Assembly: GCA_903882875.1 (NCBI GenBank)
Contig: CAIRYQ010000059.1
Location: 1-64,000 of the forward strand
DNA: 64,000 nt
Direction of reading: 5' to 3'
Source: an uncultured Spartobacteria bacterium
GTDB taxonomy: Bacteria > Verrucomicrobiota > Verrucomicrobiia > Chthoniobacterales > Chthoniobacteraceae
Part shown: piece after piece, positions 17,405-25,546 of the stretch
How positions within the stretch are numbered: position 1 is the first letter of the stretch
Layout of the letters: each line of letters begins with the position of its first letter
Notes under the pieces: model-generated
What the model saw: only the letters and a program-made list of their open reading frames with translations
Told to the model about the DNA's origin: nothing
Database searches by the model: none
Program-made: the position numbers and the translations under genes

Positions 17405-17983
17405 ATGGTGAATCACTCCGCACACCATTCGCACCGCCCGTGGCGCCGCCTGCTTTCCCGGTGGAAGGGGATTTTTGCTTCCGCGTTTTTCACCGCATTC
17501 GCGGGGACTGCGCTCGCAGAAAGCGAGGCGAGCGTGAAAGCGGCCTACCTGTTCAATTTCGCGAAGCTCGCCGAATGGCCTGCTGCAGCGTTCGACGGCG
17601 CAAAGTCGCCGCTCATCATCGGCGTCGTCGGTCGCGACCCGATCACGGAAGAGCTGATGCGACTTTTCACGAGGGCGACGGCCAACGGGCATCCGCTGGA
17701 AATCCGGCGCGTCTCCGCAAGCAGCGCCCGGGAACTCCGCGCGTGCCATATCGTTTTCGTCCCGCAGTCCGAGGATGCGGACGGCATCATCGCGTCGGTG
17801 CAAGGCTCGCCCGTGCTCGTCGTGGGCGAGTCCGAGGGATTTGCGCGACGCGGCGGAGCTCTCGGTTTTGTGAAGCAGGGCGAGACGCTGAAATTCGAGG
17901 CCAACCCGAAGGCCGCCGCGCGCAACGGCGTCACCGTCAGTTCCAAACTGCTCCGCGTGGCGCAAAGCGTGGTGGGGAAATAA
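17405..17983 (+). CDS. YfiR-like periplasmic protein (DUF4154)
   Basis: A 192-residue protein with a basic N-terminus and a signal peptide ending near residue 38 (TAFAGTALAE). The mature part opens with VKAAYLFNFAKLAEWP, the family hallmark, and continues with IIGVVGRDP and the segment LVVGESEGFARRGGALGFVKQGE. YfiR of Pseudomonas is a periplasmic regulator that restrains the inner-membrane cyclase YfiN. Here it lies three bases after the receptor and twelve before a CHASE8-type kinase. It probably links receptor occupancy to that kinase. Confidence 0.82.
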   Translation: MVNHSAHHSHRPWRRLLSRWKGIFASAFFTAFAGTALAESEASVKAAYLFNFAKLAEWPAAAFDGAKSPLIIGVVGRDPITEELMRLFTRATANGHPLEIRRVSASSARELRACHIVFVPQSEDADGIIASVQGSPVLVVGESEGFARRGGALGFVKQGETLKFEANPKAAARNGVTVSSKLLRVAQSVVGK

Positions 17984-17995
17984 CCGCATGAACCC

Positions 17996-19990
17996 ATGAT
18001 CCAATCCCTGCTGGCACGGTTCAGGAATGTCTCGATCCGCGGCAAGGTCATGCTCGTGACGAGCGCCGCCTGTCTCGGCGCGCTGTTTTCCGCCGCGGGC
18101 GGCCTATACATTTTTCAACTGCGCCATTTCCGCCAGACCTTCACGCGCGAGCTTCAGACGCTCTCGCGGATCATGGCGGACAACAGCGCCGTCGCACTCG
18201 CATTCGACGACGCGAAAACCGCGAACGAGGTGCTCTCCGCGCTCGGCGTGAAGCCCGAAATCCGTGGCGCGGGCATCCTCGGTGCCGGTGGAAAAATGTT
18301 TGCGAAGTTCGGAAAGATCGGCGGCTTCGTCCCGCCGGGTCCGCGCGATCCCTCGGGCATTGTGGATCGCGGCGAGGTGTGGACCGCCGTCGAGCCGGTC
18401 GTCATGGATGGAAAACGGATCGGCACGTTTTTCATGGACGCGGACTTTGCAAAGCCGCGCAGCGAACTGTTGCGCCTGTTTTTCAATGTCACCCTCGCGG
18501 TGCTTGCGGGCTCGATCGTCATCGTCCTGCTGCTGACGATGCAGCTCCAGAAATTCATCACACAGCCCATCCAGTCGCTCGCCAGCGCAAGCCGCGCGGT
18601 CGCGAGGAATCACGATTACTCGGTGCGCGTCGGCCAGCGCGGCGAGGACGAGGTGGGCATGCTCACCGAGGCGTTCAACGGGATGCTCGAGCAGATCCAG
18701 AAACAGGACGCCGCGCTCCAGGCTGCGCAGTCAGAACTCCGCGAACGCGCCGAGGCTGCCCAGGCGCAGCTCGCGGCGATCATTGATGCGACGCCCGATT
18801 TCGTCGGCAACGCGACTCCTCAGGGCGTCGCGCTTTACGTGAACCCCGCGGGGCGCCGTATGATCGGCCTCGGCACGGACGAGAACATTTCCCTGATGAA
18901 TGTTTCCGACTTTCACCCCGCGTGGGCGCTCCGGATCGTCACCACGCAAGGCATCCCCGCCGCGATCCGGGACGGTTCGTGGGTCGGCGAAAATGCCGTC
19001 CTCCACCGCGACGGGAGGGATATCCCCGTATCGCAGCTGATCATCGCCCACAAGGACGCCGAGGGCGGCCTCCATCATCTCTCGACCGTGATGACCGACA
19101 TCAGCAAGCGCAAGGCATCCGAGGAGGCGCTGCGGCTCTCGCAGGAGAAACTGCTGACGACCTCGCGTCTCGCCGGGATGGCCGAGGTGGCCACAGGCGT
19201 GCTGCACAATGTGGGCAACGTGCTCAACAGCGTGAACGTCTCCGCGGGTGTCGTGCTGAAAAAACTGCGCGCCTCGAAGGCTGCGAAACTTTGCCAGGCC
19301 GCGGAACTTCTCGGCAGCCAGAACGGCAACCTCGCGGAATTCCTCACGCAGAATCCCGCCGGACAGAAACTCCCCGGCTATCTGGCCAAGCTCGGCAGGT
19401 TCCTCCTTGAGGAAAACGCCGCGCTCACCGCCGAGGTGGATCAGCTTTCGCACAACATCGAGCACATCAAGGAAGTCGTGACCATGCAGCAGGGCTACGC
19501 GAAGGTCAGCGGCGTCTTCGAGGATCTGCCGCTCGAACGGCTGGTCGAGGATGCCATCGCGATGAACATCGCCGCGCTTGAACGCCACAGCATCACCGTC
19601 GAGCGCCGTTTTTTCCACACGCCGCCCGCCCGCGTGGACCGGCACCGCGTGCTGCAGATTTTGATCAACCTCATCCGCAACGCCAAGTACGCGCTCGCCG
19701 AGGTGCAGCGCCCGGACAAGGTGATTTCCATCACCGTCGCACCGACGGAGGGTGGCTGCGTGTGCGTCACCGTCGCGGACAACGGCATCGGCATCCTGCC
19801 GGAGAATCTCACGCGCATCTTCGGCCACGGCTTCACCACGCGCAAGGAGGGCCACGGCTTCGGCCTGCACAGCGGCGCGCTCGCTGCGCAGGAGATGGGC
19901 GGCTCGCTGGGCGTCCACAGCGACGGCCCCGGCCGCGGCGCGACATTCACACTCGAGCTTCCCGTGGTCTCCGCCGCCTTCCATTCATGA
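17996..19990 (+). CDS. sensor kinase with CHASE8-like domain, HAMP and PAS
   Basis: A 664-residue protein. A membrane helix at about 17-40 and another at about 160-183 bracket a CHASE8-like periplasmic domain (LQTLSRIMADNSAVALAFDD is the opening signature). HAMP spans about 184-237, then come a short coiled coil, a PAS domain (about 262-378) and the kinase core. H404 lies in VLHNVGNVLNSVNV, with INLIRNAKYAL, VADNGIGI and GFTTRKEGHGFGLHS. The core is a close paralogue of the kinase at 8440. CHASE8 domains in YfiN-type proteins are the partners of YfiR, matching the gene upstream. The stop overlaps the next gene (ATGA). Confidence 0.87.
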   Translation: MIQSLLARFRNVSIRGKVMLVTSAACLGALFSAAGGLYIFQLRHFRQTFTRELQTLSRIMADNSAVALAFDDAKTANEVLSALGVKPEIRGAGILGAGGKMFAKFGKIGGFVPPGPRDPSGIVDRGEVWTAVEPVVMDGKRIGTFFMDADFAKPRSELLRLFFNVTLAVLAGSIVIVLLLTMQLQKFITQPIQSLASASRAVARNHDYSVRVGQRGEDEVGMLTEAFNGMLEQIQKQDAALQAAQSELRERAEAAQAQLAAIIDATPDFVGNATPQGVALYVNPAGRRMIGLGTDENISLMNVSDFHPAWALRIVTTQGIPAAIRDGSWVGENAVLHRDGRDIPVSQLIIAHKDAEGGLHHLSTVMTDISKRKASEEALRLSQEKLLTTSRLAGMAEVATGVLHNVGNVLNSVNVSAGVVLKKLRASKAAKLCQAAELLGSQNGNLAEFLTQNPAGQKLPGYLAKLGRFLLEENAALTAEVDQLSHNIEHIKEVVTMQQGYAKVSGVFEDLPLERLVEDAIAMNIAALERHSITVERRFFHTPPARVDRHRVLQILINLIRNAKYALAEVQRPDKVISITVAPTEGGCVCVTVADNGIGILPENLTRIFGHGFTTRKEGHGFGLHSGALAAQEMGGSLGVHSDGPGRGATFTLELPVVSAAFHS

Positions 19991-21678
19991 ACAAGATTCC
20001 CGCCCCATTGTCACCGGTGAACCACCGCGTCCTGGTGATTGATGACAATCCCTCGATCCACGAGGATTTCCGGAAGGTGCTGGATCCCGTCGGATCGCGC
20101 CTCGGCGAGGAGCTCGACGAGGACGAGAAATCCATCTTCGGCGACAAGCCGGACATCCGGTTCGGATCGGAATTCGAACTGGACTTCGCCTTCCAAGGCC
20201 GCGAGGGCCTCGACATGGTTCGCTCCGCCGCGCTCGCGGGGACGCCGTACGCCGTCGCCTTTGTGGATGTGCGGATGCCGCCCGGCTGGGACGGTATCGA
20301 GACGATCACGCACATCTGGAAAGAATTTCCAGACCTCCAGATCGTCATCTGCACAGCCTACTCGGACTATTCGTGGGAAGACATCACTCAGGCACTCGGC
20401 ACCACCGACCAGGTGCTCGTGCTCAAGAAGCCCTTCGACCATATCGAGGTGACACAGATGGCGCACGCACTCTGCAAAAAATGGCAGCTCACCCAGATCG
20501 CGAACAGGCAGATGGCGGAACTCGACGCGCTCGTCCACCAGCGCACCGCCGAACTGCGCGAGGCCAATGCACGGCTCACTGCCGAAATCGCCGAGCGCAG
20601 CTCCGCACAGGATGCGATGCTCAGTTCCGAGGAGCGCTTCTCGAAGGCCTTCCACAGAAGCCCCGTGCCCATGGCCGTCCAGCGGATCGAAGCGCCCGGC
20701 TTTCTCGACGCAAACGAACGCTTTTTTGAACTCCTCGGCTTCCCGCGCACATCCTTGCTCTCGGGCGAAATCAACTTCTGGGCGGACGATACGACTCCGG
20801 CCCGGATCCGCGACGCGCTGTCCACACAACGCACAGTGCAGGACATGCCCGCGGGCATCCGGACGGCGGGCGGCGGGACGCGCGCGGTGCTCCTCGCCGC
20901 GGAAAATCTCGTCCTCGGCAACGCGCCCTACCGCCTGCTCATCCTGCAGGACATCACGGAGCGCATCCGGATCGAGACGGAGCTGAGCAAGTTACAGGAC
21001 ACGGAATCCGCCGGCCCTTTCGCCACGGGCTTCGCGCATGATTTCAACAACATCCTCACCGTCATCCTTGGCAACGCATCGTTCGAGCTTTGCAAGAGGG
21101 ATCTCGACACCGAGCTCAGCGGCTCGCTCCGGCAGGTCGTGCTCGCCGCCGAGCGGGCCACCACGCTCACGCGGCAGTTGCTCGCAAACAGCCGCAGCGA
21201 GGTGCCCCAGCGCCGCCCGCTCAATGCGGAATCCGCCACCACACCGGACGACCCGCCGCACGAAGGAAAATCCACCATTCTCGTCATCGAGGACGACGAC
21301 ACGCTCCGCGAATTTCTCAGCAAGGCGCTCGGCAAGCTCGGTTACCGCGTCCTCACAGCGCCGGACGGCACGAATGCCCTCGAAGTCTGGGCCGGGCACC
21401 GCGACGAAATCGATCTGCTGCTCACCGATGTCGTCTTGCCTGAATCCATGTGTGGTCGGCAACTCGCACACCGGTTCTCGACCGATCGTCCGGACTTGAA
21501 AGTGATTTTCACCAGCGGCCACGGCACGGAACTCGCCAGGCCGGATCTCGACCGGCAGAACGCACACACCTTTCTTCCGAAGCCGTACGTCACCTCACAC
21601 CTCGCCGAGACCGTGGCCGCGCAATTCCGCTCCGCCCGCCCGCCCGCTGCCGCACCGGAGAAGAAACGCGCGGGATAA
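19987..21678 (+). CDS. receiver-PAS-HisKA-receiver protein lacking the ATPase domain
   Basis: A 563-residue protein overlapping the kinase stop by four bases. The first receiver (about 14-160) has VLVIDDN, D94 (FVDVRMPPGWDG) and LKKPFDH, with the acidic insertion of its paralogue. PAS is at about 210-330. The HisKA helix pair keeps H351 (GFAHDFNNILTVILGN). After TRQLLANSR the expected HATPase is missing, and within about 25 residues the second receiver begins (TILVIEDDD, D481 in LLTDVVLP). The paralogue at 10892 keeps the whole ATPase at this point. The protein cannot phosphorylate itself and may serve as a phosphotransfer relay driven by the upstream kinase. Confidence 0.85.
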   Translation: MNKIPAPLSPVNHRVLVIDDNPSIHEDFRKVLDPVGSRLGEELDEDEKSIFGDKPDIRFGSEFELDFAFQGREGLDMVRSAALAGTPYAVAFVDVRMPPGWDGIETITHIWKEFPDLQIVICTAYSDYSWEDITQALGTTDQVLVLKKPFDHIEVTQMAHALCKKWQLTQIANRQMAELDALVHQRTAELREANARLTAEIAERSSAQDAMLSSEERFSKAFHRSPVPMAVQRIEAPGFLDANERFFELLGFPRTSLLSGEINFWADDTTPARIRDALSTQRTVQDMPAGIRTAGGGTRAVLLAAENLVLGNAPYRLLILQDITERIRIETELSKLQDTESAGPFATGFAHDFNNILTVILGNASFELCKRDLDTELSGSLRQVVLAAERATTLTRQLLANSRSEVPQRRPLNAESATTPDDPPHEGKSTILVIEDDDTLREFLSKALGKLGYRVLTAPDGTNALEVWAGHRDEIDLLLTDVVLPESMCGRQLAHRFSTDRPDLKVIFTSGHGTELARPDLDRQNAHTFLPKPYVTSHLAETVAAQFRSARPPAAAPEKKRAG

Positions 21679-21738
21679 ATCACCGCCAGGCAACTGACGC
21701 GGGGAGTTCGCGGGCCCTTCGCTGGTGAAATCCAAATC

Positions 21739-22572
21739 CTACCGCCCGCGCAACACCGGCCACAGCGGCGTCGCTTCGCGCAGGAACTCCATCTGCGGCT
21801 CCTCCCACGCCTCGGCGGACGGCACGCCCAGCAGGGTCTCATACGGCTTCGGCGTGTTCTTCTGCGCCATGATCTGGAAGTCGTTGTAGAAATATCCCGG
21901 ATTGTCCCGCAGGCGCAGCAGCACGCGCAAATCCAGCTCATCCACCGCACCCGTCGCCTCATCCTGCGGATGGCACACATACACCGCCACGGCCCCCTGA
22001 CGCTGCGTGCAGAAGATCCGGATCGCCTGCCTCAGCTTGGAAGGCACATCGTCCGGCTCCACCGGCACGATCCTCATGCGTCCGCCCGTCCCCCGCTCCG
22101 GCGGAGGCGGCGGCTGCAGCTCTGTGAATTCCCCCGCCACGAGCTTCGCCACGGCACGGGGTTCGAGCCGCATGCTTGCGCAGTTGTGCGCCGTCACCTT
22201 CACGTGAGTGCGCCCGTTGTTGAGGAAATGAAACAGCACCTTCGCGGGAATCTCGGCCATCGCCGGCGGCCCGTCCGCTGGCCACAGGTGGGAGCGGCGC
22301 TTGTCCTTTGCCGCGCGCAGGCTCGTGAACACCGCCGCGAAATCCCCCTCCTTGTCCCGATACGTGTTCCATGTGAACCCGTCGCGCACATCCATCACAT
22401 GCTCGCCCGCCAGCTCCGGGTGCGGCGGCACATACACCCACAGCCGCGCCCCCAGCAGCATCCGCATCAGCGGCCCAAACAGCGCCGGGTCGTCCTTCGC
22501 CAGCATCATCACCCGATCCAGCTCCTGCGGATCGGTCACCGGGCCTTCCTCGGGCGGGTCTTCGTCGCTCAT
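21739..22572 (-). CDS. SseB-family protein
   Basis: A 277-residue protein with the two SseB regions: the N-terminal one (LMRMLLGARLWVYVPP, then VFTSLRAAKD) and the C-terminal one (VPSKLRQAIRIFCTQR, AVAVYVCHPQD). SseB was named for enhanced serine sensitivity in E. coli; its molecular role is poorly known. In several bacteria it lies near secretion or nucleic-acid loci. Here it follows the EVE-HNH gene by 31 bases on the same strand, so it may be the fourth cistron of that operon. The N-terminus is acidic, with no signal or membrane segment. Confidence 0.75.
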   Translation of the reverse strand: MSDEDPPEEGPVTDPQELDRVMMLAKDDPALFGPLMRMLLGARLWVYVPPHPELAGEHVMDVRDGFTWNTYRDKEGDFAAVFTSLRAAKDKRRSHLWPADGPPAMAEIPAKVLFHFLNNGRTHVKVTAHNCASMRLEPRAVAKLVAGEFTELQPPPPPERGTGGRMRIVPVEPDDVPSKLRQAIRIFCTQRQGAVAVYVCHPQDEATGAVDELDLRVLLRLRDNPGYFYNDFQIMAQKNTPKPYETLLGVPSAEAWEEPQMEFLREATPLWPVLRGR

Positions 22573-22603
22573 AGGGATAAATGCTATCTGGTCCCTTGCT
22601 TCT

Positions 22604-23941
22604 CTACTCTTCGGCAGCCTTCTCCTGTGCGCGGATGGAGCGGAGTTCGGCGATCGAGCGCACCTCTCCTCGCTGTGCGTTCATGCCTCGATGAAGCATG
22701 GCATGGCAGTTAGGGCACACCGGTTTCATATCGCTTGCAGGAACATGGATGCTGCCATTCTCAGCGTCACTACTCGCCAGCGGGTGTTCATGATGCACAT
22801 GGATAAAGTCGCGTCCGATTTCCCCATACTCTTCGAGAAAGCTCATCTTGCAGACAACGCAGCGATATTTATGAACCTCCAGACAGAGAGCGCGATTCTT
22901 GGCATCGCGCTCCCGGCGCGTGCTCCAAGTTTCGATGAGTCGGCCTTCGAGACTGGATGCAGTGTCTTCGGCGAGTTCAGGTGAGGGCGAGGATAAAGTG
23001 GGTTGTGGAAGGGATGGGCTAAGAGTTGAATCCGACTTACTGGTGTCTTCATTGGACCGTCGATCCTCGTCCTCCAAACGTTCCACTGCTTGCCAGACGA
23101 TGTCATGAAAGCGGCTGTCCAGTTCAACGCCACTTCCCTGTGGCGCACGAAATGATTCCATTCCCGGAAGGGATTGGAGATCAAGTGGCTCATCGGGATC
23201 GAACACCCACTGCCAGAGAATATCGACATGCTTCCAGCCGTCCTGTCTGCCGTTACTGCGAATCCAACCCCATCCAACAATGCCACGCGGCGCATCACCA
23301 GTTCTGAGCATGATATAACGATCCCCGGCACACACTTTCTTAACTGAGTAACAACTCCATTGTTTATCAATCGGGATCAGTCCGTCGAGAATCTGCGAGC
23401 GCCATCCTGCAAAAGTTTCGACTGGCACCGGAACACCGGAATCGCCAATTGTAGCCTTCCGGTTTGGCTTCCACGTCAACACATAAGTTCGCGGTTCTTC
23501 AAAAATGAAGGATGGGGTCTCAATGATCTGATACGTCCGCTGATCGCTTTCAGACAATGGTTTCCCAGTCCTCTCACAGACAAGTGAGTCCACCACAGGC
23601 CATGATGGAATGTATCCGATATTTTCCAACCGCACATGAGTTCGTCGACCCTCAATGGTGATCGATCTCGCTACGCCCCACGCCATGACGCGGGATTGCT
23701 CGCTTGTCGAATCCACAAGAATCACAGGCAGGGACACATCATCGCCATGCAGTTCATTGAGCATCTGTTTTGCCCTTGTCCATGTGACATTCTCGGTGAA
23801 TTCGAGGTAGTCGTCCTCAATTGCTTGAACGATCTTCTCGCTGTCCAAGAAGGTGCAAACAGACAATTCGTGGATTTGCGGTGCTGCTGCTGGGTCTGAC
23901 ATACAAAGGTCGAAGGAGAGTCTGACTTTTATCTTGTTCAC
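22604..23941 (-). CDS. EVE-domain HNH endonuclease (modified-DNA restriction type)
   Basis: A 445-residue protein from a GTG start that overlaps the upstream stop (GTGA); an ATG at 23902 is the alternative. Residues about 200-290 look like an EVE/PUA-type base-reading domain (YIMLRTGDAPRGIVGWGWI, then DILWQWVFDP). An acidic linker follows. Residues about 350-430 form an HNH nuclease: CVVC, FIHVHHEHPLA, and DMKPVCPNCHAMLHRG with paired zinc cysteines and the catalytic His. The first 190 residues are a further, unassigned domain. EVE-HNH fusions are predicted to cut DNA with modified bases. The coupling to two small genes upstream is unusual. Confidence 0.8.
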   Translation of the reverse strand: MNKIKVRLSFDLCMSDPAAAPQIHELSVCTFLDSEKIVQAIEDDYLEFTENVTWTRAKQMLNELHGDDVSLPVILVDSTSEQSRVMAWGVARSITIEGRRTHVRLENIGYIPSWPVVDSLVCERTGKPLSESDQRTYQIIETPSFIFEEPRTYVLTWKPNRKATIGDSGVPVPVETFAGWRSQILDGLIPIDKQWSCYSVKKVCAGDRYIMLRTGDAPRGIVGWGWIRSNGRQDGWKHVDILWQWVFDPDEPLDLQSLPGMESFRAPQGSGVELDSRFHDIVWQAVERLEDEDRRSNEDTSKSDSTLSPSLPQPTLSSPSPELAEDTASSLEGRLIETWSTRRERDAKNRALCLEVHKYRCVVCKMSFLEEYGEIGRDFIHVHHEHPLASSDAENGSIHVPASDMKPVCPNCHAMLHRGMNAQRGEVRSIAELRSIRAQEKAAEE

Positions 23942-24186
23942 GCCGCCGATTGCAGCGCACGGACGCTCAGGACTTCCGCCGAAGTGAGCGGTTCGATTTG
24001 AGATTCGCGCACCGTCACGACGGCGATGGTTTCGCCCGTGGCGGTGAAGACTTCCAACGTGTAGCCGTGCTCCCGGCCGGGCAGGCCGGCGTGAGTTTCG
24101 ACGACGGTGGCGACATCGCCGCGCCGGAGGCGGTGCGCAGGAAGATCGGCGGCGAGGGCGACGCGGGTGTAGGGTTCGTATTTCAT
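23938..24186 (-). CDS. DUF4926 protein, likely antidote or cofactor of its neighbours
   Basis: An 82-residue small beta-rich protein matching DUF4926 (PF16277-type): VALAADLPAHRLRRGDVATVVE, given here only as the segments LPAHRLRRGDVATVVE and ETIAVVTVRESQIEPL. Domains of this kind look like small SH3-like barrels. It overlaps both neighbours by four bases, so all three proteins are translated together. DUF4926 genes are often found beside DUF6883 genes, an arrangement resembling toxin-antitoxin pairs. That role is inferred and not shown for this protein. Confidence 0.75.
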   Translation of the reverse strand: MKYEPYTRVALAADLPAHRLRRGDVATVVETHAGLPGREHGYTLEVFTATGETIAVVTVRESQIEPLTSAEVLSVRALQSAA

Positions 24187-24512
24187 CGGCGGGCTGGGTA
24201 GAGGGTGATGAATTTGGTTTGCTGGCTGGCGTCTTCGATCATCCAGATGGTCACGACTTCCAGCTCTTGACTATTCGGGCCCCGAAGCGGGCCGCGGATG
24301 GCATACTTGGGGCCATATTCGCTGAATTCAAGAAATTCCGCATCAAGCGGAAGCAACTGTGTTTGGATGTCATGCCGGAGCTGTTCGGGATTTTCCAGCG
24401 TGTATCCCGCTCGGGCGAGGAAAGCGGATTTGTCGTCCTCGGGGCGCGGACGGAGAAGATAGCCTGCGATCTTCTCACTGGCGACGAGTGCGAGCGCGGA
24501 CAGTTTCATCAC
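24183..24512 (-). CDS. DUF6883-like protein, first gene of the EVE-HNH operon
   Basis: A 109-residue protein resembling DUF6883: an opening segment ending KIAGYLL, then KSAFLARAGYTLENPEQL, KYAIRGPLRG, and a tail VVTIWMIEDA, then FITLYPARR. The last strand pattern is typical of the family. An ATG at 24509 is an equal start. It heads a leftward operon and overlaps DUF4926 by ATGA. Related proteins are sometimes fused to polymorphic-toxin scaffolds, so a toxic activity is conceivable, but no catalytic residues can be named. Confidence 0.65.
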   Translation of the reverse strand: MMKLSALALVASEKIAGYLLRPRPEDDKSAFLARAGYTLENPEQLRHDIQTQLLPLDAEFLEFSEYGPKYAIRGPLRGPNSQELEVVTIWMIEDASQQTKFITLYPARR

Positions 24513-24723
24513 AATATTCCAGCGTTCCCCTGCGCGCAGCTCCGCTCACGGCGTCGGCGGTTTCGGCGCTGGCGGCGGTGTCGGCTGCGGCCCCGGATCC
24601 GTCTGGCTGTGGTCGCGCGGGGGGAAGGTTTGGAGGAGGAAGCGGGCGGCTTTGGACCGGGATGGGTGGAGGAGCATTGGAGGGTAATTGGATTCTTGAG
24701 ACCGATGTATATGATGTAAAGCC

Positions 24724-24755
24724 CATTCCCGGCGCGGATGGACGCGCCGGGAATG
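24724..24755 (-). terminator. strong hairpin downstream of the fibronectin-like gene
   Basis: CATTCCCGGCGCG and CGCGCCGGGAATG form a perfect 13-base stem with a 6-base loop, about 20 bases past the stop of the minus-strand gene ending at 24776. Only a weak T stretch (GGGCTTTAC) follows on that strand, so it is a GC-rich, less efficient terminator or an mRNA-stabilising end. Confidence 0.55.
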
Positions 24756-24775
24756 GAGTGTGCCCGCCAGTTTCC

Positions 24776-25546
24776 TCACATCGCCCGGCACTGCACCGTG
24801 TTGCTCCAGTCGGAGTGCTGGCCTTTGGCGAAGTGGATGCGGGCTTGGACGGCGTAGAGGGTGCCGGGGATGAGGTTGTTCAGGGCGAGGCCGCGGGCGC
24901 TCTTCGAGAATTCGCCGTTGACCCAGGGGCCCTGGGTGCCGTCGGGGTTGATGACGGCGCAGCGGGCCTCGTAGCCTGCGGCGTTTTTGACGGGGTCCAC
25001 CTTTGGGAGGAGCTGGCCGGCGAGGCCGTGTTTCACGTCGCTGAGGGCGGGGGCGGCGAGGGCGGCGAAGGTGTTGCCGGCCTTGGTGGATTTGAAGCCG
25101 CTGCTGAGCAGGAGGGTGAGGTTGTTGCCGTGCTTGCCGTCCACATAGGCGGCGAGCTGGCGGAGCAGGGCGATGAGGGCGGTGCGCTTGTCATTCTTGT
25201 CGGCGGTGTCGGCGGGGCCGCCCTGCTTGGCGGCGATGATGGAGGCGCTGAAGGCGGTGTGCGCGGTGTCGAGGTCGGCCTTGGAAACGGGCGGGACGGT
25301 GCCGGGCGGGTTGTTGTAGGCGGCCTGGGCGTAGAGACCGTTGCTGACTTCGCCGGCGAGGTCTTCGAGGTCATGGTCTTTCATGCCGTCGAAGCTGATG
25401 ATGACGTGGATGATGGGCATACGCTTGGTGGTGCTTGTGGTTATGGTTTCAGGGATGTTGCCGTCCCAAGTCAGGCCCGGGGTATCGAAGCGCAATGGAT
25501 TGCCCTGCGAGTCCTTGCCGTCCCAGGAGGCGTTTGGTGGTGCCAT
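24776..25546 (-). CDS. fibronectin type III-like protein, unknown role
   Basis: A 256-residue protein with no signal peptide. The first 60 residues are a beta-rich lead (ASWDGKDSQGNPLRFDTP). The middle is helical and alanine-rich (about 60-165). The end (about 175-256) reads like a fibronectin type III module: YEARCAVINPDGTQGPW, LIPGTLYAVQARIHFAKG and HSDWSNTVQC. Similar proteins recur in Verrucomicrobia in several copies, but their job is unknown. A hairpin follows its stop. Upstream lies a stretch of tandem repeats and long palindromes, so the gene is in a mobile neighbourhood. Confidence 0.6.
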   Translation of the reverse strand: MAPPNASWDGKDSQGNPLRFDTPGLTWDGNIPETITTSTTKRMPIIHVIISFDGMKDHDLEDLAGEVSNGLYAQAAYNNPPGTVPPVSKADLDTAHTAFSASIIAAKQGGPADTADKNDKRTALIALLRQLAAYVDGKHGNNLTLLLSSGFKSTKAGNTFAALAAPALSDVKHGLAGQLLPKVDPVKNAAGYEARCAVINPDGTQGPWVNGEFSKSARGLALNNLIPGTLYAVQARIHFAKGQHSDWSNTVQCRAM

